This document shows, in pieces, positions 1 through 8,940 of a stretch of 64,000 nucleotides of DNA; position 1 is the stretch's first letter, and every line of letters starts with the position of its first letter. The stretch is from Solirubrobacterales bacterium (lineage in GTDB: Bacteria > Actinomycetota > Thermoleophilia > Solirubrobacterales > 70-9). The notes below the pieces were generated by a model. It had not been told where the DNA came from. It worked only from the letters and a program-made list of their open reading frames with translations, and did no database searches. The position numbers and the translations under genes are program-made. The DNA lies in NCBI GenBank assembly GCA_009691195.1, contig SHVA01000005.1, positions 1 through 64,000 on the forward strand, written 5' to 3'.

Positions 1-150
1 TGAACGGCGGCGGTGCCACCACTTGTGGGCGGTGGCCGGCGAGCAGCTGAACCGAGCGGCCGCCTCACGCATCGAGGCTCCCGCCTCGATCAGCTCGCAG
101 AGCTCGCGGCGTGCAGCGGGTCCGAGCTTCGCCTTAGTGTGGATCTTCAA
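1..150 (-). pseudogene. IS481-type transposase, N-terminal fragment cut by window edge
   Basis: Reading the minus strand from a TTG at 150 gives 50 residues with no stop before the window edge. They contain LGPAARRELCELIEAG, then REAAARFSCSPATAHKWW and an Arg-rich end. This is the N-terminal helix-turn-helix that recognises the element ends in IS481-family transposases. The DDE catalytic core would lie to the left of the window, so completeness cannot be judged. The ribosome binding site is weak and the start is uncertain. The gene is divergent from the NTF2-like gene at 177. Confidence 0.6.
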
Positions 151-176
151 TCCGATTTGCGAACCGGAGGTATGAG

Positions 177-712
177 ATGAGCGCTGGGCCTGATCTAGGA
201 GCGGTCTTCGACGAGCACGTCGCGAGCGAGTTCGAAGCCAAAGACATCGACGCGACCATGCGCACGATGGTCGAGGAGCCATACGTCTGGCATGTGCCGG
301 CGCTGACCGGAGCCTCGGGCGGCGAGGAGGTACGGCAGTTCTACGTCACGCAGTTCATCGGCCACACGCCTGCGGACGCGGTGCTCCACCCAATCTCGCG
401 GATGATCTCGGCGGACCGGGTGATCGACGAGTTTGTCCTCGAGTTCACGCACGACTCCGAGATCCCATTCATGCTGCCCGGGGTCGCGCCGACAGGACGA
501 AAGGCACGCGTCCCCACGGTTGTGGTGATGGGGTTCGACGGCGACAAGGTCGCCTACGAGCACATCTACTGGGATCAGGCGACGTTGCTCGTCCAGCTCG
601 GCCTGCTCGACCCCTCCGGACTTCCCGTCGCCGGCGCCGAGCAGGCCGAGCGCCTGCTCGAGCTTGCGGGGGTGAGGGGTCTCCACCGGCTTAAGCCGAG
701 ACCGCCAAATAG

Positions 713-728
<16 letters not shown>
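177..728 (+). CDS. NTF2-like (SnoaL-type) domain protein
   Basis: A 183-residue soluble protein starts at ATG 177 with GGAGG at 166-170. An ATG at 172 runs straight into a stop and is not used. The first 130 residues look like a SnoaL/NTF2-like fold: an N-terminal helix (FEAKDIDATMRTM), a PYVWHVP strand, then a cone-like sheet ending in VVVMGFDGDKVAYEHIYWDQ. Members range from small-molecule cyclases and isomerases to binding proteins, so no reaction can be named. The last five codons and the stop lie inside the left 59-bp attachment repeat, so the natural C-terminus may have been altered by integration. Confidence 0.65.
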
Positions 729-771
<43 letters not shown>

Positions 772-1004
772 AGCGGTCACCAGGAGGGGTCAGAAGGGCA
801 GTTTCCCCCATTCCCATGCGGAATGCGGCATCTGCCGCCGATGATCTGAGGTTCGAAAATATCATCGTAAATTGCGGGCGTTTGTAAGGCGTTTGGGCAC
901 CAGTGCCCAATGAGATCTGGCTGCCAACCTTGGAGAGTCCGTAGAGAACTCCAAAGATACGATGCTATCCTTGGATTCCGACAAAGCCTTCCCAAAGGAG
1001 ACCC

Positions 1005-2201
1005 ATGGGGGTCGGAGGACGCTACATCGAACAGACGTGGTCCGGGAATCCCGCAGGCCAGACGCGCGCCGAGCGTCAGCCCGGGAGGTTCGACGCCTAC
1101 ATCCCGAACCCGATCGCCGAGTACGAGCCGGAGCTTACCGGCGCGATCTCGAGTCTCCTATCCGACGCCGACGGGAGCGTGCGAGAGCTCAACCGGCTCG
1201 ATTCGGACCGTACGCTTCAGATCGAAGCCCTGGCTCGTCAGCTTCTGCGGCAGGAGTCCTTGGCTTCTTCTCGCATCGAGGGACTCGCGATCTCCCACAA
1301 GCGAATAGGCGAAGCCGACTACGACCCGCGTGGAAGCGACGACAGAAGGGCGGTGGAGGTCTTGGCCAACATCGAGGCCATGGAGCAGGCCATCCAAGTC
1401 GGAGCGGGTGGCCGGCCGATCACCAAAGAAACCATCGTCGATCTCCACCGGACGCTCTTGAGTCCAACGGAGCCAAAGATCGCCGGCTTCATCCGTGACA
1501 AGCAAAACTGGATCGGTGGCCGGTACTTCACTCCCCTCGGAGCCGAGTTCATCCCACCGCCCCCGAAGGAGGTGCCTCGTCTAGTAGAGGACCTGGCCGA
1601 GTTCATCAATCGCGACGATCTCCCTGCAACGCTGCAGGCCGCGCTGGCCCACGCTCAGTTCGAGACCATCCACCCCTTCCCAGACGGCAACGGCCGTGTC
1701 GGGCGCTGCCTGATCCATGTGGTGTTTCGCCGTCGCGGACTTGCGGCGCATCATGTCCCACCGGTCAGTCTTCTGATGGCGGCTGACGTCGATGGCTACG
1801 TGAAGGCGCTGACCGGATACCGCGAAGACGCCGAGTCGGACTGGACGACTTACTTCGCGACGACGACCGTGGCTGCCTCGGCAGCCGCGGAGGATTTCAG
1901 CGACCGCCTGGTCGAGCTTCAGGAGGATTGGCTCAAGAAAGCAAAGGTGCGCAGTGGCTCCACGGCGGCGCAAGTGATCGCATCACTTCCGGCCCAGCCC
2001 GTCATCGACGTCAAAAAGGCGGCCGAGATCGCTGGCACCTCCGAGGAGGCCGCACGACAGGCGCTCAACACACTCGAGGCGAAGGGCGTCCTCAAGCAGG
2101 TCAGCAAGCGAAACTGGGGTCGAGTCTGGGAAGCCCGCGGGCTGTGGAAGCTTCTCGATGGCTACGAGAAGGGACTCGCTGCGCCGAGTCCCGCCGAGTA
2201 G
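1005..2201 (+). CDS. Fic-domain protein (predicted AMPylator) with C-terminal winged helix
   Basis: A 398-residue protein starts at ATG 1005 after AAAGGAG (994-1000). The Fic active-site motif HPFPDGNGRVGR is complete at residues 223-234, including the catalytic His and the GNGR anion-binding loop. Upstream, SSRIEG (residues 88-93) matches the inhibitory S/T-x-x-x-E-G motif of class II Fic proteins, whose inhibitory helix lies N-terminal to the Fic core. The C-terminal 80 residues (VIDVKKAAEIAGTSEEAARQ, then LEAKGVLKQV) look like a winged helix. Fic enzymes usually transfer AMP to a protein hydroxyl; the target is unknown. The gene is cargo of the tRNA-Asp element. A stand-alone auto-inhibited enzyme or a toxin relic are both possible. 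Confidence 0.88.
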   Translation: MGVGGRYIEQTWSGNPAGQTRAERQPGRFDAYIPNPIAEYEPELTGAISSLLSDADGSVRELNRLDSDRTLQIEALARQLLRQESLASSRIEGLAISHKRIGEADYDPRGSDDRRAVEVLANIEAMEQAIQVGAGGRPITKETIVDLHRTLLSPTEPKIAGFIRDKQNWIGGRYFTPLGAEFIPPPPKEVPRLVEDLAEFINRDDLPATLQAALAHAQFETIHPFPDGNGRVGRCLIHVVFRRRGLAAHHVPPVSLLMAADVDGYVKALTGYREDAESDWTTYFATTTVAASAAAEDFSDRLVELQEDWLKKAKVRSGSTAAQVIASLPAQPVIDVKKAAEIAGTSEEAARQALNTLEAKGVLKQVSKRNWGRVWEARGLWKLLDGYEKGLAAPSPAE

Positions 2202-2349
2202 AACTCAACCTGAACCAGGTGTCTGCGCCGCATCTGCTCAGCGAGGCAGTCCGCTAGAACTCCTCTCGTCAAGGAGTCAACCGGGAGTTAGGCCATGCCA
2301 CAGTGGCCTGGACCCCATCCCCGCGTTGACACCCACCTGAGCTAGATCG

Positions 2350-2393
2350 CTCGGATGCCGAGGAGGGGCGTAGCCCCGACGAAGGCATCCGAG
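2350..2393. repeat. Nested palindromic hairpin in the element
   Basis: A 10-bp perfect stem (CTCGGATGCC at 2350-2359 with GGCATCCGAG at 2384-2393) encloses a second stem-loop (GGGGC-gta-GCCCC, 2365-2377). No T-run follows, so it is not a classic terminator. It could be a recombination, transfer or REP-like structure. It lies between the Fic gene and the integrase fragment. Confidence 0.6.
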
Positions 2394-2429
2394 GCGACTC
2401 GCAGGATGGCTGTCAAGGGCCATCGGTTT

Positions 2430-2461
2430 CTCCCCACCGGCGGCCATCAAAGCTCCCCACC

Positions 2462-2468
<7 letters not shown>
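2430..2468. repeat. 16-bp direct repeat at the integrase break point
   Basis: CTCCCCACCGGCGGCC occurs at 2430-2445 and again at 2453-2468, separated by seven bases. The second copy runs into the first codons with recognisable integrase similarity. A short duplication exactly at a truncation boundary suggests a deletion or replication-slippage scar. Confidence 0.6.
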
Positions 2469-3134
<666 letters not shown>

Positions 3135-3151
3135 GGGGGTTCGCTGCAAGG

Positions 3152-3364
3152 CTACTCGGTGGCGATCTCGCGGACGTTGCCTGCGACGGGGCCCTTCGGG
3201 CCCTCCTCGGGCTCGTACTCGACCTTGGCGCCATCATCCAGAGACCAGTAGCCATCCCCGGAAATGGAAGAGAAATGGACGAACAGGTCGTTGCTGCCGT
3301 CCTCCGGCGTGATGAAGCCGTAGCCCTTTTCGTTGCTGAACCACTTCACGGTGCGTTCTGGCAT
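3152..3364 (-). CDS. CspA-family cold-shock protein
   Basis: A 70-residue OB-fold protein starts at MPERTVKWF, with RNP1 KGYGFI and RNP2 DLFVHF, so it is a nucleic-acid chaperone that melts RNA structure. I chose ATG 3364 because GAGGAGG lies about 8 bases upstream; a start 18 codons earlier would add an unrelated tail. An insertion ([10 protein letters not shown]) makes the loop after RNP2 slightly longer than in Escherichia coli CspA. About 180 bp without a gene precede it, enough for the long 5' leader typical of csp mRNAs, though I cannot show a thermosensor. Confidence 0.92.
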   Translation of the reverse strand: MPERTVKWFSNEKGYGFITPEDGSNDLFVHFSSISGDGYWSLDDGAKVEYEPEEGPKGPVAGNVREIATE

Positions 3365-3547
3365 CGATCCAAACCTCCTCGGCTTGATTCCCGGTGCGAA
3401 AGGAGGTGCGTTGAACACCGGACTTCACATACAACTTCCTTTCCAAAACGGAGCCGCAGCCCCGTGGCGCGGCACCGTAGCGAACCGGAACGAGGGACGG
3501 CGCGCCCCGTTTCGGGCCAGATCCGGTTGCCGTAGCCTGCCACCGAG

Positions 3548-4249
3548 ATGCAAGAGGATCCGGTCATCAGCCGCGGGATGCTGAAGGCGCTCGGCGCGAT
3601 CCTTGTGATCGCCGTGGTCGCCGGCGGAGTCGTGCTCTTCGCCAGCGCCGACATCGACCTCGGCGACCTCAAGATCCCCACCGACCAGACGACCACGACG
3701 CTTCAGGACACCAGCCTCTCGGACACCACGATCGGGGACACGAGCCCGATCGCGGACAGCAACCCGTTCTCGAGCCACGGCTTTGCCGCCGCGCTGAGCG
3801 CGGTGCGCGCCGAGGCCGGCCACGGTGCCCAGCTCACGAAGCTGTTCATCAACGACGTCCAGACCCAGGTCGTGGTCCGCCGCGGCGACGGGGTCGAGGC
3901 CTACAGCGTGCCGTCGGAGGGCGGCCAGCTCCAGCGCCAGGACGCCACCGTCTCGATCAGCGGCAACGCAACCCTCGCCGACTTCGCCTTCTCCTTCGAC
4001 GAGGTCAAGCCCGCGGCGGTCGATCGAATGCTCCCCGGGGCGAACAAGCTGATCGACGGGACGCTCCAGCCGACGGTGCTGGCGCTCGAGCGCCAGCTCT
4101 CGTCGGGCTCGCGCGAGCTGGAGTGGGTGATCAACGGCACCGCCGGCGGCGACAACCTGGTCTTCAGGGCGCGCCCCGACGGCTTTGGCGTGCGCCAGAT
4201 CGGGGTTGGAGCGCCGAACGCCCCGCCGGCCGTCGTGACCGCCCCCTAG
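3548..4249 (+). CDS. Single-pass membrane-anchored hypothetical protein
   Basis: A 233-residue protein with one N-terminal hydrophobic helix (LKALGAILVIAVVAGGVVLF, residues 12-31) preceded by a short charged segment, so it is probably anchored with the bulk outside. A Thr/Asp-rich linker (about 38-70) leads to a domain of about 150 residues with alternating strands and a central helix. I recognise no family. The stop at 4247-4249 overlaps the tail of the decayed cNMP-binding gene on the other strand in a CTAG palindrome. Confidence 0.65.
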   Translation: MQEDPVISRGMLKALGAILVIAVVAGGVVLFASADIDLGDLKIPTDQTTTTLQDTSLSDTTIGDTSPIADSNPFSSHGFAAALSAVRAEAGHGAQLTKLFINDVQTQVVVRRGDGVEAYSVPSEGGQLQRQDATVSISGNATLADFAFSFDEVKPAAVDRMLPGANKLIDGTLQPTVLALERQLSSGSRELEWVINGTAGGDNLVFRARPDGFGVRQIGVGAPNAPPAVVTAP

Positions 4250-4633
4250 CCGTCGCGCTCGCCCGCAAGCTCCTCGATTCGCCGGTAGATCTCGGGAGCG
4301 CGGTGGCGCAGGCGCTTGACCTCGAAGGTCCCCAGCGAGATCAGCTTCACGCTCGAGGTCGCGGTCACGGTGGCGTTCCGCTACTCGTCGCGGACCATGC
4401 CGCCCTCGCCGAAGATGTCGCCCGGACCCAGCTCAGCGACCCGCTCCCCTTCGCGGCTGACCTCGGCGGTGCCGTCCTCGATCGCCATCAAAGGCGTTGG
4501 CAAATCCGTCCTCGTCTATCAGCACGGTCCCCTCGGGGACCTCCTTTGACTCGGCGAAGAAGGCGACCGACTGCAACTCCTCGTCGGGAGCGTCCGCGAA
4601 CAACGGGATTCGCTTGAGCTGGGCTACGTCCAT
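4246..4633 (-). pseudogene. Cyclic-nucleotide-binding-domain protein, frameshifted and with nonsense codon
   Basis: The minus strand starts MDVAQLKRIPLFADAPDEEL, a typical Crp-type cNMP-binding fold. After FANAF the frame is lost by one extra base at about 4489. The next frame continues MAIEDGTAEVSREGERVAEL, then GPGDIFGEGGMVRDE, and meets an in-frame TAG at 4381-4383. Beyond it the sequence reads RNATVTATSSVKLISLG and ends EIYRRIEELAGERDG. Joined, the pieces make a normal domain of about 128 residues without a DNA-binding helix. Two independent lesions favour a real pseudogene over one sequencing error. This is known from the family as a small stand-alone cNMP sensor. Confidence 0.8.
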
Positions 4634-4720
4634 AGGGCCTCAACCTATCCGAGGCCGCCCTTAGGCCACGTGGGATAGAGTCACGCTGGACCCGACAGCG
4701 ACAGCAAGGGGAGCAGTGCG

Positions 4721-5107
4721 ATGGGACTCATGGACAACATCAAGAAGGCGCAGGAGGCGGCGCAGGAGGCCCAGCAGGGCGCCGGGGGAATGCAGGGCGC
4801 GATGCCCGATGCGGCTGACATGGAGTACGCGCAGCTCGCCCAGAAGGTCGCCCAGAGCGGGCTGCAGGGGACGGCGACGATCAAGTCCATCGGCGAGACG
4901 GGCAAGGTCGACGCAGGCGTCAACAAGCAGTACGCGATCGAGGTCGCGGTCGTGCTCGAGGCGGGAGACACCTACGACACGACGGTGCTCCAGAACCTCA
5001 CCGGCGACGCGATCAGCTCTGGCCACTACGAGGTGGGCAAGCGCTTCGAGGTCAAGGTGGACCCAGACGACAAGAGCAAGGCGCTGCTTTTCGGGCTCGC
5101 AGACTAG
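4721..5107 (+). CDS. Small hypothetical protein with N-terminal amphipathic helix
   Basis: A 128-residue protein starts at ATG 4721 with GGGGAG upstream. The first 30 residues (NIKKAQEAAQEAQQGAGG) form a Gln/Ala-rich amphipathic helix, followed by a compact beta-rich region (GTATIKSIGETGKVDAGVNK). There is no signal peptide or membrane segment. The second half resembles small actinobacterial beta-barrel proteins of unknown function; I cannot assign a role. A hairpin at 5113-5135 (ACAGGG/CCCTGT followed by TT) may terminate it. Confidence 0.6.
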   Translation: MGLMDNIKKAQEAAQEAQQGAGGMQGAMPDAADMEYAQLAQKVAQSGLQGTATIKSIGETGKVDAGVNKQYAIEVAVVLEAGDTYDTTVLQNLTGDAISSGHYEVGKRFEVKVDPDDKSKALLFGLAD

Positions 5108-5184
5108 CGGCGACAGGGCCCGGCCGGCTCCCTGTTTGGGGGGGCGGCCTTGAGCAAAAACTGGTGACTCAACGAATGTTTTAG

Positions 5185-5208
5185 CCGCCGAACTTTGAGG
5201 TTCGGCGG
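5185..5208 (+). terminator. Hairpin before the ftsH-like gene
   Basis: A 9-bp perfect stem, CCGCCGAAC (5185-5193) with GTTCGGCGG (5200-5208), and a 6-base loop. Only weak A/T follows, so it may be a terminator for the upstream gene or part of the leader of the protease gene 25 bases downstream. Confidence 0.5.
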
Positions 5209-5232
5209 GATAACCGTGAGACTGTCGGTCCC

Positions 5233-6786
5233 TTGATCGCGTCCGCCACGGACATCCAGAACTTCGTCTTCGACTGGTACCCCGTCTTCGGGGTCGTCTT
5301 CATGGCGGGGTTGCTGATCGTCTTCGTGATGCTGCTCAAGGGCACCATGCGGACGACGCGGCCCGAGACCGTCCGCGCCAACAAGACGGCGCCGATCCTC
5401 TGGGAGGAAGTGCAGGGCGTCGACGCCGCCAAGGAAGAGCTGATGGACGTGACCGAGTGGCTCCGCGACCCCGACCGCTTCGAGGCGCTCGGCGCGCGGG
5501 CGCCCCGCGGCGTCCTGCTCTACGGGCCGCCCGGCACCGGCAAGACCATGCTCGCCCGAGCGGTCGCGGCCCAGGCCGGCGTCGACTTCTTCGCGGCCTC
5601 AGGCTCGAGCTTCGTCGAGATGTTCGTCGGCCGCGGCGCGGCTCGCATCCGGCGCCTCTTCAAGGAGGCGCGCAGCTCCGGGCGGGCCGTGATCTTCATC
5701 GACGAGCTCGACGCCGTCGGCGGCCACCGCGGTGGTGGCGGAGGCGATGGAGGCTCGAGCGAGCGCGAGCAGGCCCTCAACCAGCTTCTGGTCGAGCTCG
5801 ACGGCTTCGAGCGTGATCCCGGCACCGTGATCGTGATCGCCGCCTCCAACAACATGGAGAAGCTCGACCACGCGCTGCTGCGGCCCGGACGCTTCGACCG
5901 CCAGGTGCTCGTCGCCCCGCCCGACCGCGACGGCCGCGAGGCGATCCTTCGCGCGCACGGGCGGGACAAGTCGCTCGCCGAGGACCTCGACCTCGGCGAC
6001 GTCGCCCGCAAGACCACCGGCATGACCGGCGCCCAGCTCGCCAACGCCCTCAACGAGGCGGCGATCATCGCCGGCCGCGCCGGCCGAAAGGTGATCGGCC
6101 GCGAGGAGCTGGACGAGTCCCTGCTACGCCAGACGGTCGGCTCCGAGCAATCGCGCCGGCTGACCGCCGAGGAGCGCAGGATCGTCGCCTACCACGAGTC
6201 CGGTCACGCCCTCTGCCGCCGCCTGGTGGGCCTCGACCCGCCCGAGATCCTCAGCATCGTCCCCCGCGGCCCCGCGCTCGGCTTCGTCGGCCACTCGCCG
6301 CAGGAGGACCGCTACCTGCGCTCACGCAAGCAGCTGATCGACGAGGTCGTGATGCTGCTCGGAGGCCGCGCTGCCGAGGAGGAGGTCTTCGGCGAGGCCT
6401 ACTCGGGATCAGCCGACGACCTCGCCCGCGTCCAGCTCGTCTGCAAGCAGATGGTGGCCGAGTTCGGCATGGGCCTCGGCAGCGAGGTGATCGAGGACAC
6501 CCCGATCGCCCTGCCCACCGGCGACTACGCGCTTTCGGACCGCACCCGCCGCGACGTGGACCTGGCGGCGATGGCGCTCGCGCGTGAGTCGCGCCTGCAC
6601 GCGCGAGAGCTGCTGGCGGCCAATCGCCGCTGCCTGGACGACCTCGCCGCCAACGCCCTCGAGCACGAGACCCTCACGCGCGAGGACCTCGACCGGATCT
6701 TCGCCTCGCACGAGCTGCAGACGCCCGAGCGCCCCGACGTGCCCGAGGCGCTTATGCTGCTCTCGCAGCAGCCGCAGTCTGACTGA
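5233..6786 (+). CDS. FtsH-type AAA+ zinc metalloprotease, short form
   Basis: A 517-residue ATP-dependent membrane protease. One transmembrane helix lies at about residues 15-36. The AAA+ module has Walker A GPPGTGKT (98-105), Walker B IFIDELDA (154-161), pore loop FVGRG (131-135), and LLRPGRFDRQV with the arginine region. The zinc site is HESGH (321-325) with a likely third ligand Asp in SADDLARV (about 395-396). Canonical FtsH has two membrane helices flanking a periplasmic domain and is about 640 residues; this protein lacks that domain and one helix, and its pore loop has Arg where FVGVG is usual. The start is TTG 5233. It is probably a second FtsH paralogue. Confidence 0.9.
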   Translation: MIASATDIQNFVFDWYPVFGVVFMAGLLIVFVMLLKGTMRTTRPETVRANKTAPILWEEVQGVDAAKEELMDVTEWLRDPDRFEALGARAPRGVLLYGPPGTGKTMLARAVAAQAGVDFFAASGSSFVEMFVGRGAARIRRLFKEARSSGRAVIFIDELDAVGGHRGGGGGDGGSSEREQALNQLLVELDGFERDPGTVIVIAASNNMEKLDHALLRPGRFDRQVLVAPPDRDGREAILRAHGRDKSLAEDLDLGDVARKTTGMTGAQLANALNEAAIIAGRAGRKVIGREELDESLLRQTVGSEQSRRLTAEERRIVAYHESGHALCRRLVGLDPPEILSIVPRGPALGFVGHSPQEDRYLRSRKQLIDEVVMLLGGRAAEEEVFGEAYSGSADDLARVQLVCKQMVAEFGMGLGSEVIEDTPIALPTGDYALSDRTRRDVDLAAMALARESRLHARELLAANRRCLDDLAANALEHETLTREDLDRIFASHELQTPERPDVPEALMLLSQQPQSD

Positions 6787-6816
6787 CGGACGGCGGCGCG
6801 ACGGGAGGCGCCGAGC

Positions 6817-7191
6817 ATGAGGATCAAGACGCTGGTGGCGCTTGTGGTGACGGCGGCGGGTCTGGCGGTCGCTTCGGGAGGCGCGGTGGCCGCCCAGCAG
6901 CCATCCTTTTCGACGGAGGTCGCCTTCGCGGGGCCGTTGTTCGGCGATCCGTTCAACGGAGTCCTGTTCGGGCGCGTGGCATCTCCCAAGTCCGCCTGCG
7001 TGCCGGGGCGCACGGTGAAGCTCTTCGAGGACGGGGCGCTGCTCGACACCGACAGGACCAGCGCGAAGGGCGCCTGGGCCGTGTTCGTTTCTGAGGTGCC
7101 CGACTCGTCCGAGGCCCGCGTCGTCAAGCGCGTGCTCGGCAAGCGCGGGCACCGCTTCGTCTGCCAGGCGGGCTCGCTGCTGATCGACTGA
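6817..7191 (+). CDS. Small secreted hypothetical protein
   Basis: A 124-residue protein with a clear Sec signal peptide (MRIKTLVALVVTAAGLAVAS, cleavage near AVAAQQ at about 26-28). The mature part carries two Cys (in SACVPGRTVKLF and RFVCQAGS) that could form a disulfide. The pattern GRVASPKSACVPGRTVKLFE with DTDRTSAKGAWAVF resembles a carboxypeptidase-regulatory-like beta-sandwich of the kind found in actinobacterial exported proteins. Function is unknown. It starts 30 bases after the protease gene, so co-transcription is possible. Confidence 0.6.
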   Translation: MRIKTLVALVVTAAGLAVASGGAVAAQQPSFSTEVAFAGPLFGDPFNGVLFGRVASPKSACVPGRTVKLFEDGALLDTDRTSAKGAWAVFVSEVPDSSEARVVKRVLGKRGHRFVCQAGSLLID

Positions 7192-7201
7192 GCGATGATG
7201 A

Positions 7202-7274
7202 TGGGCGGTACTGGGCTTGAACCAGTGACCTCCTCGGTGTAAACGAGGCGCTCTCCCAACTGAGCTAACCGCCC
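7202..7274 (-). tRNA. tRNA-Val (anticodon TAC)
   Basis: Minus-strand cloverleaf with acceptor GGGCGGT paired to ACCGCCC, D arm AGCTCAGTTGGGAGAGCG, anticodon stem CCTCG/CGAGG around TTTACAC (anticodon TAC), and T arm ACTGGTTCAAGCCCAGT. The discriminator is A and CCA is not encoded. Confidence 0.95.
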
Positions 7275-7321
7275 TGGGTCCCTGATTATGGCCAGGGCCG
7301 GGCGGCGTATGATCGGCGCCG

Positions 7322-7672
7322 ATGGACTCCGGTTCCTCCCTCTCGCTCTGGTCCGAGGACTCCTACCTCTCGATCGCCTCGAAGGGGTCGTTCCTCTCGA
7401 TCGGCTCGGTCGGCTCGATCGCCTCGATCGGCTCGGTCGGCTCGATCGCCTCGGCCTTCTCCCTGGCTTCGGCCGCCTCGGTCGGCTCGGCGACCTCGGT
7501 CGCCTCGGCCGGCTCGGTCATGTCCGCCGCCAGCCGCAACTCAGTGATGTCGGCCCGCAGCATCGACGGTGTTCTCGGCGAGTACGGCACCCCCAGGGCG
7601 CGGCTGCTGAGCGCGGCGGCCCTGCTCTGCGCCGCCGCGGCCATCGGCGGCCTCGCCCTGCTTCGCCGCTAG
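7322..7672 (+). CDS. Serine-triplet-repeat protein with C-terminal membrane anchor
   Basis: A 116-residue protein with serine at every third position from residue 5 to residue 80 without a break, 26 serines in register. The residue after each Ser is mostly Ile/Val/Leu/Ala and the next mostly Gly or Ala, giving S-I-G-S-V-G-S-I-A units. The C-terminus is a hydrophobic helix (LLSAAALLCAAAAIGGLALL) ending in Arg-Arg, so it looks tail-anchored. Strict 3-residue periodicity suggests a solenoid or extended sheet. There is no signal peptide. Some other frames here are also open because of the tcg-nnc-ggc repeats, but only this one has the ordered repeat plus anchor. Function is unknown. Confidence 0.65.
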   Translation: MDSGSSLSLWSEDSYLSIASKGSFLSIGSVGSIASIGSVGSIASAFSLASAASVGSATSVASAGSVMSAASRNSVMSARSIDGVLGEYGTPRARLLSAAALLCAAAAIGGLALLRR

Positions 7673-7709
7673 GGACGCGCGGTCCCGACGGGGCTGTAGC
7701 CTGCCGCGC

Positions 7710-8921
7710 GTGCGGATCCTCGTCACCAGCTCGCGCATGCCCTATGCGCTCGACATCATTCGCAAGCTCGCCGAGCGCGGCCACGACGTCTACGCCTCCG
7801 ACAACTACGACACGGCGCCGGGCAGCCACTCCAAGTACCTGAAGGGGCACACCGTCACCGCCTCCCCGTCGGGGGACCCCGAGGCCTTCGTGGGCGACGT
7901 CGAGTCCTACTGCTCGGAGAACGGGATCGAGCTGGTGGTCCCGTGCTTCGAGGAGGTCTTCTACCTCGCGGCCCAGCACGAGCGCCTCTCCGGCGTCACC
8001 AAGGTCTACGCCCCTCCCTTTGCGACGCTGGCCCGCGTCCACGACAAGGCCAGCTTCGAGTCGCTGGCCGACAAGCTCGGTATCCGGGCGCCGCAGACGA
8101 TCGTCGCTCACACCCAGGAGGAGCTGACCGACGCGATCGGGAAGTTCCCCCGCTTCTTCGCCCGGGCCGCCTTCTCACGAGGCGGCGTCGGCCTGTTGAC
8201 CAACACGGGCCCGCTGGCCGGGGCGATGGACGCCTCCGACGCCCACCCGACCGAGGCGTCGCCGTGGCTGGTCCAGGAGTTCGTGGACGGCCCGATGCAG
8301 TGCACCTACGCCACCATCCACGAGGGGCGGGTCGTCACCCACGGCGCCTACCGCGCCCCGCGGCAGTGGGAGCACAGCACCGGCATCCAGTTCGTCTCGG
8401 TGGACCCGAAGCCCTCGCTCGAGGCCGTCAACAAGATCGTGGCCGAGCTCAACTGGACCGGCCAGATGTCGCTCGACTTCGTGGACACCGACGACGGCCT
8501 GGTGATCATCGAGTGCAACCCCCGCGGCACCGACGGCGTCCTGCTGATGGAGGCCGAGGAGCTGGAGCGTGGCGTGCTCGGCGGCGAGGGGGAGACGCTG
8601 CTGATCGAGCCCGGCCGCGAGGTGCAGCTCGACTTCGCCGTCTTCGGGCAGGCGTTCCGCGAGCCGATCAAGGAGATGCCCGCCTCCTTCCATGACCTGA
8701 TGCACATCAAGGGCTCCGACTCCGGCTGGCGCGACGCGCTGCCCACCCTCTACTCGGCGCTCTCCTTCGCCCACCACGCGCGACTCAACTGGGGCCAGCG
8801 CAAGGCGCTGCTCGCCGCGATGGCTGACGGGATCACCTGGGACGGCCAGCCGATCCCCGGGCTCCCGCCCGACGACGCGAAGCTGCTCGCCGAGCTCACC
8901 GGCGATCGCCCGCCGGGGTGA
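7710..8921 (+). CDS. ATP-grasp carboxylate-amine ligase-like protein
   Basis: A 403-residue protein from GTG 7710. The N-terminal pre-ATP-grasp Rossmann domain begins MRILVTSSRMPYALDIIRKL and contains SDNYDTAPGSHSKY. The ATP-grasp fold follows: HDKASFESLADKLGIRAPQT, a Lys/Arg-poor lid (FARAAFSRGGVGLL), PWLVQEFVDGP, and the metal-binding IIECNPRGTDG. This is the architecture of carbamoyl-phosphate-synthase-like ligases that join a carboxylate to an amine through an acylphosphate; the substrate is unknown. It lies between the serine-repeat gene and an alpha/beta hydrolase, in the same direction with short gaps, so a small pathway is plausible. Confidence 0.85.
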   Translation: MRILVTSSRMPYALDIIRKLAERGHDVYASDNYDTAPGSHSKYLKGHTVTASPSGDPEAFVGDVESYCSENGIELVVPCFEEVFYLAAQHERLSGVTKVYAPPFATLARVHDKASFESLADKLGIRAPQTIVAHTQEELTDAIGKFPRFFARAAFSRGGVGLLTNTGPLAGAMDASDAHPTEASPWLVQEFVDGPMQCTYATIHEGRVVTHGAYRAPRQWEHSTGIQFVSVDPKPSLEAVNKIVAELNWTGQMSLDFVDTDDGLVIIECNPRGTDGVLLMEAEELERGVLGGEGETLLIEPGREVQLDFAVFGQAFREPIKEMPASFHDLMHIKGSDSGWRDALPTLYSALSFAHHARLNWGQRKALLAAMADGITWDGQPIPGLPPDDAKLLAELTGDRPPG

Positions 8922-8940
8922 CCCACCGCCGCCGCGAGCC

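Noticed and set aside
7288-7842. Alternative plus-strand frame over the serine-repeat gene, rich in Gly-Arg-Leu-Asp
   Set aside because: It is a by-product of the same codon repeats, lacks the anchor logic and runs out of frame into the ATP-grasp gene.
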